Assembly: GCF_000211815.1 (NCBI RefSeq)
Contig: NZ_GL890970.1
Location: forward strand, 261,849-325,848
Length of the DNA: 64,000 bases
Direction of reading: 5' to 3'
Source: Moorena producens 3L
GTDB lineage: Bacteria; Cyanobacteriota; Cyanobacteriia; Cyanobacteriales; Coleofasciculaceae
Numbering within the stretch: the stretch's first letter is position 1; every line of letters begins with the position of its first letter. The position numbers and the translations under genes are program-made. Under the pieces are notes generated by a model. The model saw only the letters and a list, made by a program, of their open reading frames with translations, searched no databases and was not told where the DNA came from. Positions 47,669 through 57,318 of this stretch are shown here, one piece after another.

Positions 47669-50266
47669 TTAAAGAGGAATATTTACTAGCTCCTGTAGGA
47701 TTAATAACCAATCTGGTGTGGTTTTTTCAGTTGGCTCTTCACCTACCATTTGTTTTAGCAACGTTCTATTTCCTAATAACTTATCTTGCAAAGTTAAAAT
47801 AGCATTGTCTAAAAAAACTGTTTGTATTTTCTCATTAACTGTTTGATTTACTTTGCTTAAAATTTGAATAAAGCTATCACTAACGCTACAAATAATTGTA
47901 TCTCGAAGTCCCAGTATAAAAGTTAGATGGTTTTCGTAGAGTGGTATGCTTCTAGTAGCTTGTTTATGGTCTGGAGACCACCCGAATATCAAAGCAGGTT
48001 CATGGCTATTTTTGTCTTCACGGGGTAAAGGAAATAAAGTATCCGGGTCTATAGTTATAGAACTATTTCTTTTCACTATTTGTAGCAGCATTGATTCCCA
48101 TTCGCTCGGAGATGCTATAAAAAGTAAGTTTTTTATATTTTTTTCTATTTCTTCTTTTTTCACAACACAATTTTCAATTTCAGACCGTATTTCTTTGACA
48201 TTGATTGTCCTCTGATTGTCCTTTAAGGAAATTAGTTTATTTGATAATTCATCTAACCAGTCTTTGATAGACTGGTCAACACGCTCCTGAATAAACTTTT
48301 CGAGTTGATCACAAGTCTCCTGAAAAGAAGGATACAATTCATCGCTTTTAGTAAAAGATTTTCCTGTTCCTTCTTGAGGTATTATTTCCAACGAAAATGG
48401 ATTTTCATCCTCACTGTCAACTTGTGGTAAATTGACGATTCCGTTTTTAATTTTGAGAAATAGGGTTCTCCATTCACTCCAGCGAGAGATTTCAGAATTT
48501 ACTTTTTCTTCAACCTCTTGTCGAAGGGAAATTGTGCTTCTTGTTTCATCTATTCCTACTCCCAATTCCAATGGATTTTTTTCTAAATGGGTTTTTAAGG
48601 CTTTATAACTATCTGCTAATTCTCGGAGTGCTTGGCGCAGGATTCGTAATTTGGGATTCTCAGAAGCCAGCAATTTAGCCAGTGAAGGATTATTAACTTT
48701 CTGTGCTAAATTTTGTTGTTCCTTAACCAAAGTTTGTACTTTAACGTTGACATCTTTATATAATTGTTCAAGACCATGAGTTGCCACGTGATTTTCAAGC
48801 AGATACCGTAGTCTAGAAAGACCACCATCTTTTGTGAAAGCATCTAGCCAAGTTACTAAAATACTATCAGGTTCAGATTTTTTTAACCTTTCGCTTAACT
48901 GCTGCCATTTTTCGTTTAGATCAGGAAAATGCTTCTGAAATATATTGAGGTTTTCTAGTACAGTTGGTGTCGCAATTTTAATGGTGCTGTCTAGGTTTTT
49001 TATCAAATACTCAAGAGCAGCAAATGCTGACATAAAAACGATTCTTTGCTCATCATTCCCTTTCGTCAATTTACGGGAATTTTCAATAACCTTACGCAAA
49101 GCTGGTATTTCATCGAAAATTTTCTGCTCTGTTAGTTGCTCTGTGTTACTAAGAAGCTTGTCAATACCAACTTCTGCCCCAGGCAAATCATCAAATCGCC
49201 CCACACCTACAAGGATAAAATCATCGAGATTTTGGTTTTTTCTTTGCTTTCGGAGCAGATCGATGATTTCATTGTTTGTTGTACTTCCTGGACGAGGACC
49301 ATAGGTCAATAGTAAAATCGTCTGTACATTTTCCATTTCATGGACATTTACAAATCGATCTCGAAGCTCAGATTTATCAGCCCCTAATCCAGGCAAGTCT
49401 AGTAAAACTAACTTGTTTGCTTCTTGAAGAGATGAAAGATCCCAAATTTTATCTGACACTTTGACTTCAACATTTATTCGTCCGATTAGAGGAAAGGTGG
49501 CTTGCAAAAACTTAGGAAACTGCTCCTCGTCTTCTGGAGGAAACTGTTCAAACTTCTTAATATCTAAGATCGAACGGGGGTCATTAGGTAGCTGAAGACC
49601 TGCGTAAGCATGAGTAGAATTATCAATAGGCAAGGATTGACCGCATAAATTATTTCCATAACGTAGATAAGATTCAACAAACACTACTAGTTCTTGAATT
49701 GCGTTTTCTAATCCAGGAGTTTTGTCATAATTTTTTACTTCATCGTACCATTTGATAATGTTTTGCCAAACATCAGGATCTTTGGAAGTAAATTTTTTTA
49801 AACTAGCGATTTGCGTACTAGGTAATTGTGCTTCAGCCTGTACAACCAACTCCTCAACTATAAAGTCAAGACATTGATCAATTTCGTTCTGATTAAAATA
49901 TTTAACGCTAAACTTAAATTCAGTTGGTTGCGAGCCTTTTACCTGAACGATATTGAGATGAGTCACATTCCCAGTAGCTGCCACTCGACTGTCTGGTAAC
50001 ATTCCTGCATAACCAAGTAAACTACCTAAGACCGTAGTTTTTGTAGCTTTGAATTCTCCCATAACAGCAATTTTAACTGGTGAAGAAGAAGATTTAACTA
50101 CTTCTTCGGCTTGCTTTCGGACAATTTCAACTTGGTTGCTAATTTCAGTTAAAATCCTATCCTGCTGAAGGGATTGATTCTGAATAACCGAGTCATATTC
50201 CTCAAGTTTATTAAGTATAGATTCAGCGAACTTATTAAAATCACGCAGTTGTTCAACCTTTGACAT
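47669..50266 (-). CDS. dynamin-like GTPase with atypical P-loop
   Basis: 865 residues. The G domain begins at about 62: P-loop GEFKATKTT at 70-78, G3 LLDLPGLGADKS near 286-297 and a G4-like VGVGRFDDLPG. The usual dynamin-like P-loop is GExxxGKS; here Thr replaces the second Gly, although Lys and Thr are kept. A 100-residue insertion separates G1 and G3. The rest, about 430-865, is a long helical region with several hydrophilic coiled-coil segments, as in bacterial dynamin-like proteins that bind or remodel membranes. The enterobacterial SrfC family has a similar plan. Start ATG 50266 lies 124 bases after the VWA gene. Confidence 0.8.
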   Translation of the reverse strand: MSKVEQLRDFNKFAESILNKLEEYDSVIQNQSLQQDRILTEISNQVEIVRKQAEEVVKSSSSPVKIAVMGEFKATKTTVLGSLLGYAGMLPDSRVAATGNVTHLNIVQVKGSQPTEFKFSVKYFNQNEIDQCLDFIVEELVVQAEAQLPSTQIASLKKFTSKDPDVWQNIIKWYDEVKNYDKTPGLENAIQELVVFVESYLRYGNNLCGQSLPIDNSTHAYAGLQLPNDPRSILDIKKFEQFPPEDEEQFPKFLQATFPLIGRINVEVKVSDKIWDLSSLQEANKLVLLDLPGLGADKSELRDRFVNVHEMENVQTILLLTYGPRPGSTTNNEIIDLLRKQRKNQNLDDFILVGVGRFDDLPGAEVGIDKLLSNTEQLTEQKIFDEIPALRKVIENSRKLTKGNDEQRIVFMSAFAALEYLIKNLDSTIKIATPTVLENLNIFQKHFPDLNEKWQQLSERLKKSEPDSILVTWLDAFTKDGGLSRLRYLLENHVATHGLEQLYKDVNVKVQTLVKEQQNLAQKVNNPSLAKLLASENPKLRILRQALRELADSYKALKTHLEKNPLELGVGIDETRSTISLRQEVEEKVNSEISRWSEWRTLFLKIKNGIVNLPQVDSEDENPFSLEIIPQEGTGKSFTKSDELYPSFQETCDQLEKFIQERVDQSIKDWLDELSNKLISLKDNQRTINVKEIRSEIENCVVKKEEIEKNIKNLLFIASPSEWESMLLQIVKRNSSITIDPDTLFPLPREDKNSHEPALIFGWSPDHKQATRSIPLYENHLTFILGLRDTIICSVSDSFIQILSKVNQTVNEKIQTVFLDNAILTLQDKLLGNRTLLKQMVGEEPTEKTTPDWLLILQELVNIPL

Positions 50267-50390
50267 GATAATTTAAGATGAGACCACTAATTATGACTTT
50301 GTTTAAATTTACGTAAGCGTATCTAAAGGAAACTGATCACATTTTTTTCAAATAATATTGTTCATAAAAAAAACAGATTTTTTTCGCTTC

Positions 50391-51017
50391 TTATCCTATA
50401 TTAATAGCTCTCAAGAGTACTTCTGGTGGAGGTATTTCTTCTAAATCTCCTAAAGTTAGAGTGTCACAAATACCAGTTATTGCTCCCTTTTCTTCTAAAG
50501 ATTTGTCCAATTCTTGTAGAAATTGTGCTGCTTGGGGATCTGAACCAACTTGAATAAAAGAAATACCAATTTCCGAATCCTTATCGATTCGACGAGTTGC
50601 GTTCACAAGTACATCAATTACTGGAGGCTTATCATCAGGTGCTCCATCTGTAAATACTAAGAAAATTTCCCCATTTGGTTTAGCACTACCGTTTGCTTTA
50701 CGTTGGAAATAATTCTCGAGAGCATCCCGCAAAACCTCATCAAGGTATGTTCCACCCATAGGATATGTTTCTTTAAAGATTTGTTCTACCTTATTTGTCG
50801 TAACATTATCGTATCGCTTAAATCTACTCGAAAATACATAAACAGTAATCCCATCGGGGTCGATTTCTTCACAATATCTAGCATAAGCCTCTGTAGTTTC
50901 TTCCATAACCTCCCATCTAGTTTTTGTCCCCCTTTTCTCGTCCTTAATGGTCATACTGCCACTTTTATCAATAATGATGGTGTAATCACGGTCTTTTAAT
51001 TCTTCTGGGACATACAT
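50391..51017 (-). CDS. von Willebrand factor A domain protein
   Basis: 208 residues from ATG 51017 (an in-frame ATG at 51071 lies in the promoter, see 51070-51098). The whole protein is a VWA/Rossmann domain with a full MIDAS: IIIDKSGSM (D-x-S-x-S), GGTYLDE (Thr) and VFTDGAPDD (Asp). Such single-domain VWA proteins resemble TerY-type tellurite/stress and conflict-system proteins. They bind a partner through a metal ion. It is the first gene of the four-gene operon and is likely to scaffold or regulate the NTPases downstream. Confidence 0.88.
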   Translation of the reverse strand: MYVPEELKDRDYTIIIDKSGSMTIKDEKRGTKTRWEVMEETTEAYARYCEEIDPDGITVYVFSSRFKRYDNVTTNKVEQIFKETYPMGGTYLDEVLRDALENYFQRKANGSAKPNGEIFLVFTDGAPDDKPPVIDVLVNATRRIDKDSEIGISFIQVGSDPQAAQFLQELDKSLEEKGAITGICDTLTLGDLEEIPPPEVLLRAINIG

Positions 51018-51069
51018 AATTCTGATTACTCTGAAAATGTTGCTAAAAAACAATTCAAGCTTTGATAGC

Positions 51070-51098
51070 ATTATATGAATTAATGTAGCAGATCAAAA
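51070..51098 (-). promoter_or_regulatory. probable promoter of the four-gene operon
   Basis: On the minus strand TATAAT lies at 51075-51070 and TTTTGA at 51098-51093, 17 bases apart. The -10 overlaps the upstream in-frame ATG at 51071, so transcription from here starts near 51063, after that ATG. This favours ATG 51017 as the real VWA start. Confidence 0.5.
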
Positions 51099-52342
51099 AT
51101 CCTAGATCGCTTCTATATAACCGACTTATATAGTCAGGGTATTGATAAACATGTAGTGATGGCATAATCTACCCGACAAACATTTATTGTAGTTATGAAT
51201 AAAATTCCAAATAGCTCTTAACGGAAATCTCCAAATCTCTCCGGCAAATCCCTCCACGGTATCTCGGCTTGCTCCCGATACTTTACAATACCTCTACAAT
51301 ACCTCTTCTGTCAAACTAACTGATCACAGGCCCTTCGCTTCCGGAATAATTGCCCTAGTAGCACTGACAAACAGCGGTTTCTAAGGTTTTCCAATTTTTG
51401 ATCAATTTCCTGTTCATTCTCCTGTACAAACTGAGTTATTGAGTGGTTGCTTGGAGTCTTTTGAGGTTTTTATCAACTCTTTTTATCAACTCCAAGAATA
51501 CATATTTAGTTTTAACAAACGGTAGAAATTATTCCGCCGTACTAATAAAGTAATAAAAAATACATATATTTAGGAAATAGGGCTAGGGATTTTCCCACGG
51601 ATATCTGCCTGACACTAGACAAATCAAACCTACCGAAAGCAGGGTAAAATCTTTATTATGCCTAGGAAAAGTGCCCCGGTAGCTGCACCAAGTAAGGGGG
51701 ATTATTAGTAGCTGATCCTTAGGGTGAAATCTCAGTGATTTTACTTAAATTTTTTAGTATATAAATATACTTAATATTAAATGGTGGAATTTATACTTTC
51801 TTAAGATTTTTACTATAATTAATAAAATTTAAAATTTATAAAAAATTAATTAATCTTTTTTTATATTTATTCAACGTTTGTGATAATTATTTTAGTGAAT
51901 GTGTTACCAATGATCAGATTATGCTATACTAATACAAATAAGACTTTGGAAACCATTTGTCAATTACCCAATCGGGAATATGCCTCTATTAATTAATGAT
52001 AAAAAGAGGGGCAAGAGGGAACCTCATAAAGGTAGGTTTTTGGTAAGCATTCAGCCGTCAGCCGTCAGCCGTCAGCCGTTCGCGAACGGCTTATTTTATT
52101 CAAAAGCACCGATTGCGCTACTTGAGGTGCTGCGCCAACAGTAGCATGGCCATAGGCCAAGGGCTTTTCCCCAGACTTTCAATTCTGTAAAATATCGAAC
52201 TATTAAATTCTCCCAAATGAGATTTATTTGAAGCATTAGGCTGAGAGCTGAAAGCTGACAGCTGAATGCTGACGCTTAAATGTATATACACTTATTTAAA
52301 TAAATAAAAAAGAGGGGCTTGTGATCAGGAGTCTGTTGCCAA
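51099..52342. other. long gene-poor AT-rich region with MITE relative
   Basis: No intact gene is seen. A frame on the minus strand near 51322-51480 encodes about 50 residues of protein-like sequence (NEQEIDQKLENLRNRCLSVL) without a start; it may be a gene relic. 51560-52010 is AT-rich. From 52043 to about 52272 is a MITE-family repeat: GTAAGCATTCAGC, GTCAGCC heptamers, the core AATATCGAACTATTAAATT, and an end GCTGAATGCTGAC. Confidence 0.4.
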
Positions 52343-52784
52343 TTATGCGATGGAAACCGTTTCAGTCAAGCGCTCCAATAGATTGTGCCACGGACCGACA
52401 CCCAGCTTCTCAATCACCTCTGTTTGAGCTTGTTCCCAGAGGGGAATAGCTTGGGTCAGGTTTTCCTGGCCTTTTGCCGTTAGTGCCACCAATCGTGTCC
52501 GCCGATCCTCTCCAGGAGTGATCTCAATCAGTCCCTGCTTTTCTAAGGGCCATTTTTAGACTAATGCTCTCTTTCGGAGGACCACTGATTCGTTTCGCTT
52601 CAGTAGTGTCTAGGTCAGATTTACCCTGTGCAGACAAATCCGCTCCTGCTGTCCGGGGCGTAAGCGATCGCGTCATCGTCTCGGGATTGTACTGGAAAAG
52701 AATCACACTAGCTAGGGGGTTAGCAGGGTCTAGAGCGACTATTGCTCCTCTCAACCAACGAGGGGAAAGGGGAGATGTAGCCAT
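52343..52784 (-). pseudogene. chimera: contractile-tail/injection-system 5' fragment fused to MarR-family 3' fragment
   Basis: From ATG 52784 the frame reads RWLRGAIVALDPANPLASVI, LFQYNPETMTRSL and ISGPPKESISL, the N-terminal block of a protein in contractile-injection-system and phage-tail-like loci (GAI-V-LDPLNPLASVI-FQYNPETLTR and SGPPxExI). The homology stops near 52560. From there to 52343, in another frame, is a MarR-type regulator C-terminus: LEKQGLIEITPGEDRRTRLV, ALTAKGQENLTQAIPLWEQA, stop. A deletion probably joined two unrelated genes. Neither half is functional. Confidence 0.6.
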
Positions 52785-53175
52785 GAAATCCTTGTGGTTA
52801 ATAAACTGCTGTTCTCAAGTCTGTTTGAATACTTATTATTGAGCTAACTCATCAATTGTTAATTGTTAATTGTTAATTGTCAATGGTCAAAGTCAATATA
52901 GCAAGGGAGCAGGGAGTAGGGAGTAGGGAGTAGGGAATAGGGAGCAGGATATGTAAGCATTCAGCATTCAGCCATCAGCCTTCCGTAACTCAGATTAAAG
53001 TTTCGCGTAGCGTGGCCATAGGCCAAAGCTTACCTGTTTTATTCAAAAGCATTTAAAGTAGCGTGGCACAGGCTTCGACGCTGGGACTTAACCCATAAGC
53101 TGATAGCTGATACGCGACGCGCTGATAGCTTACCTCCCGACTGCCGACTCCCTACTCCCTATTCCCTTTACTATA
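52785..53175. repeat. repeat-rich gap with MITE-family copy
   Basis: A TTAATTG array (about 52858-52885), a GGGAGTA array (about 52913-52935), and a MITE-family copy at 52953-53133 (GTAAGCATTCAGC ... GCTGATAGCTTAC) containing palindromes GTTTCGCGTAGCG and GGCACAGGCTTCG. No target duplication is seen. Confidence 0.6.
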
Positions 53176-54939
53176 TTACTTTCTCTTAAAAATATCCTTG
53201 CGTTGGTTGAATAAAAATTCCCAAGGAACTACCATTATACTCCGTAAATCGGATTCTAGTCTATTCACTTTGTAGGTACGTGGAGCAGGAGTCACCTCCT
53301 CAAAATAGTCTGAATGTAAGCTGAAGCCAAAAGTTACCTTGTCTGGGAGACGAATTTTAGCAATTGGTCCATTGCTGATATTATCAGCAGTAAATAGCCA
53401 AGCCTCCAAGCTATCTGGGGTCAACACAGTAGTTAAAAGATACCCTTGGTTTTGGGGAATGAATTGAATACTATTTAAAATACTTCCTACAGGATACACA
53501 TAAAAATCAAGCAATCCCTTGCCTAAATCACACACATGGGTGTCAGGGTTTTGTTCCTGTTCTTGTTTGATCTGCTCAGTCAGTTCTTGCCAATTCGTGT
53601 CTAGAGGAATTTTAGCGAGAACTGAAGGTAAGTCCTGTTGAGGAAGTTGATCATCCCTTAGAACTCTGTTTTTACTATCCCGAAAACTAAGATATTGACG
53701 ACGACAGATAAACTGTTGGTAATATCCAGCATAAACTTGATAGAGAGCAGAGTATCCCTTTTCCGCCAAGAATTCTCGTGGATCAGCAGTGAAGAGGGTT
53801 GTGGTAAACCATCCTGGATGGACAAAGGTTTCTTCACTAATCACTTGAGTATCTTGGATCACCACTTTGCGCAAAACGCCAGGATCGAAACCAAACATCC
53901 AAGGGATACCATAATAGTCTTTATCATACTTCTCACCACTAAAGTGTTTCACATCATCCGGTCGCAAGGCTTCAGTGAGGCTAATTGTTGCTTGCTGGAT
54001 CCCAACTAAATGGATATTGCCATCGATATGATGATAGTTACATAAGAAGTGATAGCTATCCCCATCAAACGTGACTAAACGGGATGGAACAGTTTCCTGG
54101 TCTGGTTTGAGTTCATCACGATCAACGATATAAATCTGTGTTTTTGGATAAGCTTTCAGAGGCGGAATCTTGACTCCTAATAGCATTGCCAATCCCATTT
54201 GGAATGGCATATCTGGAATCATAATACATTTTTCAGTTACTATCGCTGAATGAGGACTCCCCTCCAGAACTGTTCCTTCTAATTCCCAGTGTTTTAAGGT
54301 TCCTTCCCCATCCCAGGTTGTAATATAAACAGCACTGATCATATCAGTGAATAAATCCCCTGGATTGGGTTTAGATTTTAACTCACAAGTAATCAGTTGT
54401 TTGGTTTTAGGGTCAACTAATGGGTGGGCTGTATTGGCTACCATTGGGAAGAATGATAGGGGAACAGAAACCACATGTTCGTCAAAATACCCGATTGGGG
54501 TTATAGTATCAAGGGTGACTGGATCGACTTCCCAATAACGTCCTGCATCCGCCGTCAATATCAGCCTGCCGTTCATATTGACAATGGCTGTGTTAGCAAT
54601 TTCTGACACCCCTAACGGACTGATGACTGCGGGAAAAAATCCTTTTGATAAATTGTATATGGGGAGGATCTTATGCCAAACACTATCCCAGGTTTTTAGT
54701 CTTTTACTGTAAACCTTGATTTTGCCATTATCACTCTTGAGATCCCATTTAATAATTACCCCTTCACCGGCAAATAGATGACGCTCTTTCTCTCGGTGAT
54801 AAGGAGCAACAATAAAAACATAACCGGATAAATTTTCTGGCCAACTCCCCTCAATTACTGGGGCATCAAACTCTCCCAGTGTTGAGCGGCTAAAGTTTTT
54901 GACATTGACCTTGGATGTAGAACTTGATTGGGCTACCAT
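53176..54939 (-). CDS. carotenoid oxygenase (RPE65/lignostilbene-dioxygenase family)
   Basis: 587 residues; a seven-bladed propeller enzyme with the four iron-binding His in context: NTAHPLVDPKT, GSPHSAIVTEK, YHHIDGNIHLVG and SLHSDYFEE. The N-terminus APVIEGSWPENLSGYVF and HLFAGEGVII are conserved family blocks. These enzymes cleave the polyene chain of carotenoids or apocarotenoids, or related stilbenes, with O2. It is about 90 residues longer than typical cyanobacterial apocarotenoid oxygenases. The substrate is unknown. It is flanked on both sides by gene relics and MITE copies, so it may be recently moved or simply in a decayed region. Confidence 0.92.
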   Translation of the reverse strand: MVAQSSSTSKVNVKNFSRSTLGEFDAPVIEGSWPENLSGYVFIVAPYHREKERHLFAGEGVIIKWDLKSDNGKIKVYSKRLKTWDSVWHKILPIYNLSKGFFPAVISPLGVSEIANTAIVNMNGRLILTADAGRYWEVDPVTLDTITPIGYFDEHVVSVPLSFFPMVANTAHPLVDPKTKQLITCELKSKPNPGDLFTDMISAVYITTWDGEGTLKHWELEGTVLEGSPHSAIVTEKCIMIPDMPFQMGLAMLLGVKIPPLKAYPKTQIYIVDRDELKPDQETVPSRLVTFDGDSYHFLCNYHHIDGNIHLVGIQQATISLTEALRPDDVKHFSGEKYDKDYYGIPWMFGFDPGVLRKVVIQDTQVISEETFVHPGWFTTTLFTADPREFLAEKGYSALYQVYAGYYQQFICRRQYLSFRDSKNRVLRDDQLPQQDLPSVLAKIPLDTNWQELTEQIKQEQEQNPDTHVCDLGKGLLDFYVYPVGSILNSIQFIPQNQGYLLTTVLTPDSLEAWLFTADNISNGPIAKIRLPDKVTFGFSLHSDYFEEVTPAPRTYKVNRLESDLRSIMVVPWEFLFNQRKDIFKRK

Positions 54940-55348
54940 CTTTTTTTACTTAGTCAATAATTTTAGTAAGCCGTAAGCTTTCAGCAGTCAGCTATCACTC
55001 AGTTTTTTAGGTTGAGGGATTAACGGCTGGATGCTTAGGATTTTCATATCTTATTTTATTAAAGAGTAAACTAGTCTCTTAAGTGTAATAATCGGAATTT
55101 TCTTAATAAAAATTTATAAAATTCATTGGGGTAAGACCCATCAGTCGCGAAGGGTGTAATGGGTCTTACACTGAACACTAGTCTCGGTGTAACTGTCCGC
55201 CAAAACTAGTTTATAGCAGGGTTTAGACTAGGTTTTTTTCAAGGCAATGATGATACTGTATTGTCGGACAACTGCCAGAAAGTGGTCGAGAAAAGAGGTA
55301 ATATCTTCCTCGGTTTTAGCTGATTTGTCCGACTTACTCCTAGATTTG
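54940..55348. other. intergenic region with hairpin and MITE relic
   Basis: A degraded MITE-like copy at about 54970-55035 (GTAAGCTTTCAGC ... GGATGCTTA). A perfect 11-bp-stem hairpin at 55131-55169 (GTAAGACCCAT ... ATGGGTCTTAC). On the minus strand 55228-55353 is open and reads KTEEDITSFLDHFLAVVRQY, protein-like but without a start, possibly the remains of a gene downstream of the one at 55349-55896. Confidence 0.45.
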
Positions 55349-55896
55349 TCATTGCGCCATACCTCTATAAATAGCCTGAGCAATTTCCTTACCCATATCT
55401 GTAGGATTGTGGGTTTTAGTTAAGTTTAAATTCACTGGTACAGTGGGAATTTTGGTACTATCTTGCCAATTTAGAGGTAGTCCCTTCACCTTAAGCAAAC
55501 GGGATAATTCTGCTTCCACCGCTGCTTGTAAGCGTACCCGTTCTAGTCGATTCAGGTCAATTCCTTCGTAAGCATTCAGCCGTCAGCTATCAGCTTTCAG
55601 CTGTCAGCTTTCAGCTTATCGGCTACGCGCATATGCTTACAAAATCTCGAACTATTAAATTCTCCCGTTTGAGGTTGATCTTAAGCTGACGGCTGACAGC
55701 TGACGGCACCTCAAGTAGCGTACGCGTAGCGCATATGCTTACCTTAAATTATACCAAAAGAAGTTTACAAAAGAGGTTTATTTTAAGCTGAAGGCTGACA
55801 GCTGACAGCTGTTCGCATAGCGTGAGCTAAAAGCTCACGGCTGAATACTTACATTCCTTCTATGCTTAGCTCTGGGATTTTAATGGTAATGTTCAT
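55349..55896 (-). pseudogene. small phage-tail/injection-system-like gene split by a MITE
   Basis: ATG 55896 reads NITIKIPELSIEG before the insertion. After it the frame continues IDLNRLERVRLQAAVEAELS and ends NPTDMGKEIAQAIYRGMAQ at 55349. Removing the 285-bp element and one copy of its 8-bp target duplication restores one open frame of 84 residues. RLQAAVEAELxRLL and GxxIAQAIYxG recall small proteins found in contractile-injection-system loci (recollection, not searched). Dead as it stands. Confidence 0.6.
55568..55852. mobile_element. MITE copy with 8-bp target-site duplication (ATTCCTTC)
   Basis: Ends GTAAGCATTCAGCCGTC and (reverse) GTAAGTATTCAGCCGTG. Direct repeats ATTCCTTC flank it at 55560-55567 and 55853-55860. 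The interior has the conserved core AATCTCGAACTATTAAATT, heptamer-type TCAGC units and palindromes. It interrupts the gene at 55349-55896. It has no coding capacity, so it would need a transposase in trans. Confidence 0.85.
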
Positions 55897-56278
55897 ATTA
55901 AGGAAAGGGAGTAGGGAGTAGGGAGTAGGGAAAGGCAAGAGGCAAGAGGCAAGAGGCAAGAGTTAATCAACTATAGAGGGATTTTGGGTTATGTAAAAAA
56001 AACGGTAATCAATAAATACTAGATATAACTATCCAAAATTATCTAATTTTAATTATTTGCTGACCCTAATCTCAGCACTTTTGCTATCCTTACTTATCCT
56101 AACTCTGTCAAATAACTCTGTCAAGCGGAGCTATAACTGTAGACTTATTTATCAAAAATAATTACCGTTTTTTCCCTTACCGAAAATCCCGATTCCCGAT
56201 TCCCGATTCCCGATTCCCGATTCCCGATTCTATGTTACCTCAAATTAGCATTTAACAAAATTAATGATTAAATTATAT
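55897..56278. other. intergenic region with two heptamer arrays
   Basis: GGGAGTA units (55908-55932), GGCAAGA units (55935-55962) and a GATTCCC array (56190-56230). The remainder is AT-rich with no gene seen. Confidence 0.5.
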
Positions 56279-56463
56279 GTAAGCATTCAGCCGTCAGCCG
56301 TTGGCCTTTGGCCACGCTACTTGAGGTGCCGTCAGCCGTCAGCCGTTGGCCTATTGAATGCTGAATGCTGAATGCTGAATGCTGAATGCTGAATGCTGAA
56401 TGCTGAATGCTGAATGCTGAATGCTGAATGCTAAATGCTAAATGCTGAAGGCTGAATGCTTAC
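56279..56463. mobile_element. MITE copy with 8-bp target-site duplication (AATTATAT)
   Basis: 185 bp, GTAAGCATTCAGCCGTC to GGCTGAATGCTTAC, flanked by AATTATAT at 56271-56278 and 56464-56471. More than half of it is a GAATGCT heptamer array (about 56356-56445), showing that the array lies within the element. Confidence 0.85.
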
Positions 56464-56552
56464 AATTATATTAAAATATATGTAAGAATTTGCACAAAGT
56501 TTATTTTTATGTTTAAATAATTAATGAACACTAACGTCCTAATTTTAAGGCG

Positions 56553-56807
56553 ATGTACACCAATTTCATTGTTTCACCTTTTCCGAATCAATCTAGTGAA
56601 ATAATTCTCCCAGCTTCTCATGGGTTTTATCCCTACCAAGAACCAATTAAACATACCTTGACTGGTTCTAAGCGGGCGATTTATATCACAATCAGGAATT
56701 TGCAGACTCTGGGCTATGCCACAGTCAGCGAGTGGAGTCCACTCCAACGGACCTACAATCCTGGGGAATACATTTGTATTTTGCAGCGCAATCTGATTCT
56801 AGATTAA
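56553..56807 (+). CDS. small conserved hypothetical protein (84 aa)
   Basis: AAGG lies five bases ahead of ATG 56553. The protein reads PNQSSEIILPASHGFYPYQE, IKHTLTGSKRAIYITIRNLQ and YATVSEWSPLQRTYNPGEYI. This composition matches a short protein conserved in filamentous cyanobacteria, function unknown (from memory). Soluble and compact. Confidence 0.7.
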   Translation: MYTNFIVSPFPNQSSEIILPASHGFYPYQEPIKHTLTGSKRAIYITIRNLQTLGYATVSEWSPLQRTYNPGEYICILQRNLILD

Positions 56808-57016
56808 ACTTATAACGTAGCTGGGGGGTCTTCCCCCCAGGTGCGACAGTTAAGACTAGTTTATTGGTTTTGTACTATGCCTTGTTATGAGGGGTCAGAG
56901 CCACAGAGGGGTTTAGCCTAAATTCCTCGTAAACTAGAATTAATCAGTAGATGCTACATCGCCTTAAATTGCTTTACGTTTGTAGTCATTGCCTTGAATT
57001 GGTTTACGTTTGTAGT

Positions 57017-57047
57017 CGTGGAAGTATTTTCCACGGCTATTTTTTTT
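57017..57047 (+). terminator. rho-independent terminator
   Basis: A CGTGGAA/TTCCACG stem with 5-base loop, four bases, then seven T. It could end transcription from the 56553 gene. A MITE inserted 12 bases after it, and the T-run's flanking sequence was duplicated. Confidence 0.6.
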
Positions 57048-57058
57048 GGTCTTGACTG

Positions 57059-57281
<223 letters not shown>

Positions 57282-57318
57282 TGGTCTTGACTGTGGAAGC
57301 TGGTGTGGATAGTGTGGA

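Noticed and set aside
55228..55353. Short gene after the split 84-residue gene
   Set aside because: The frame looks protein-like but has no start codon and begins inside the upstream stop region; kept only as a possible relic.
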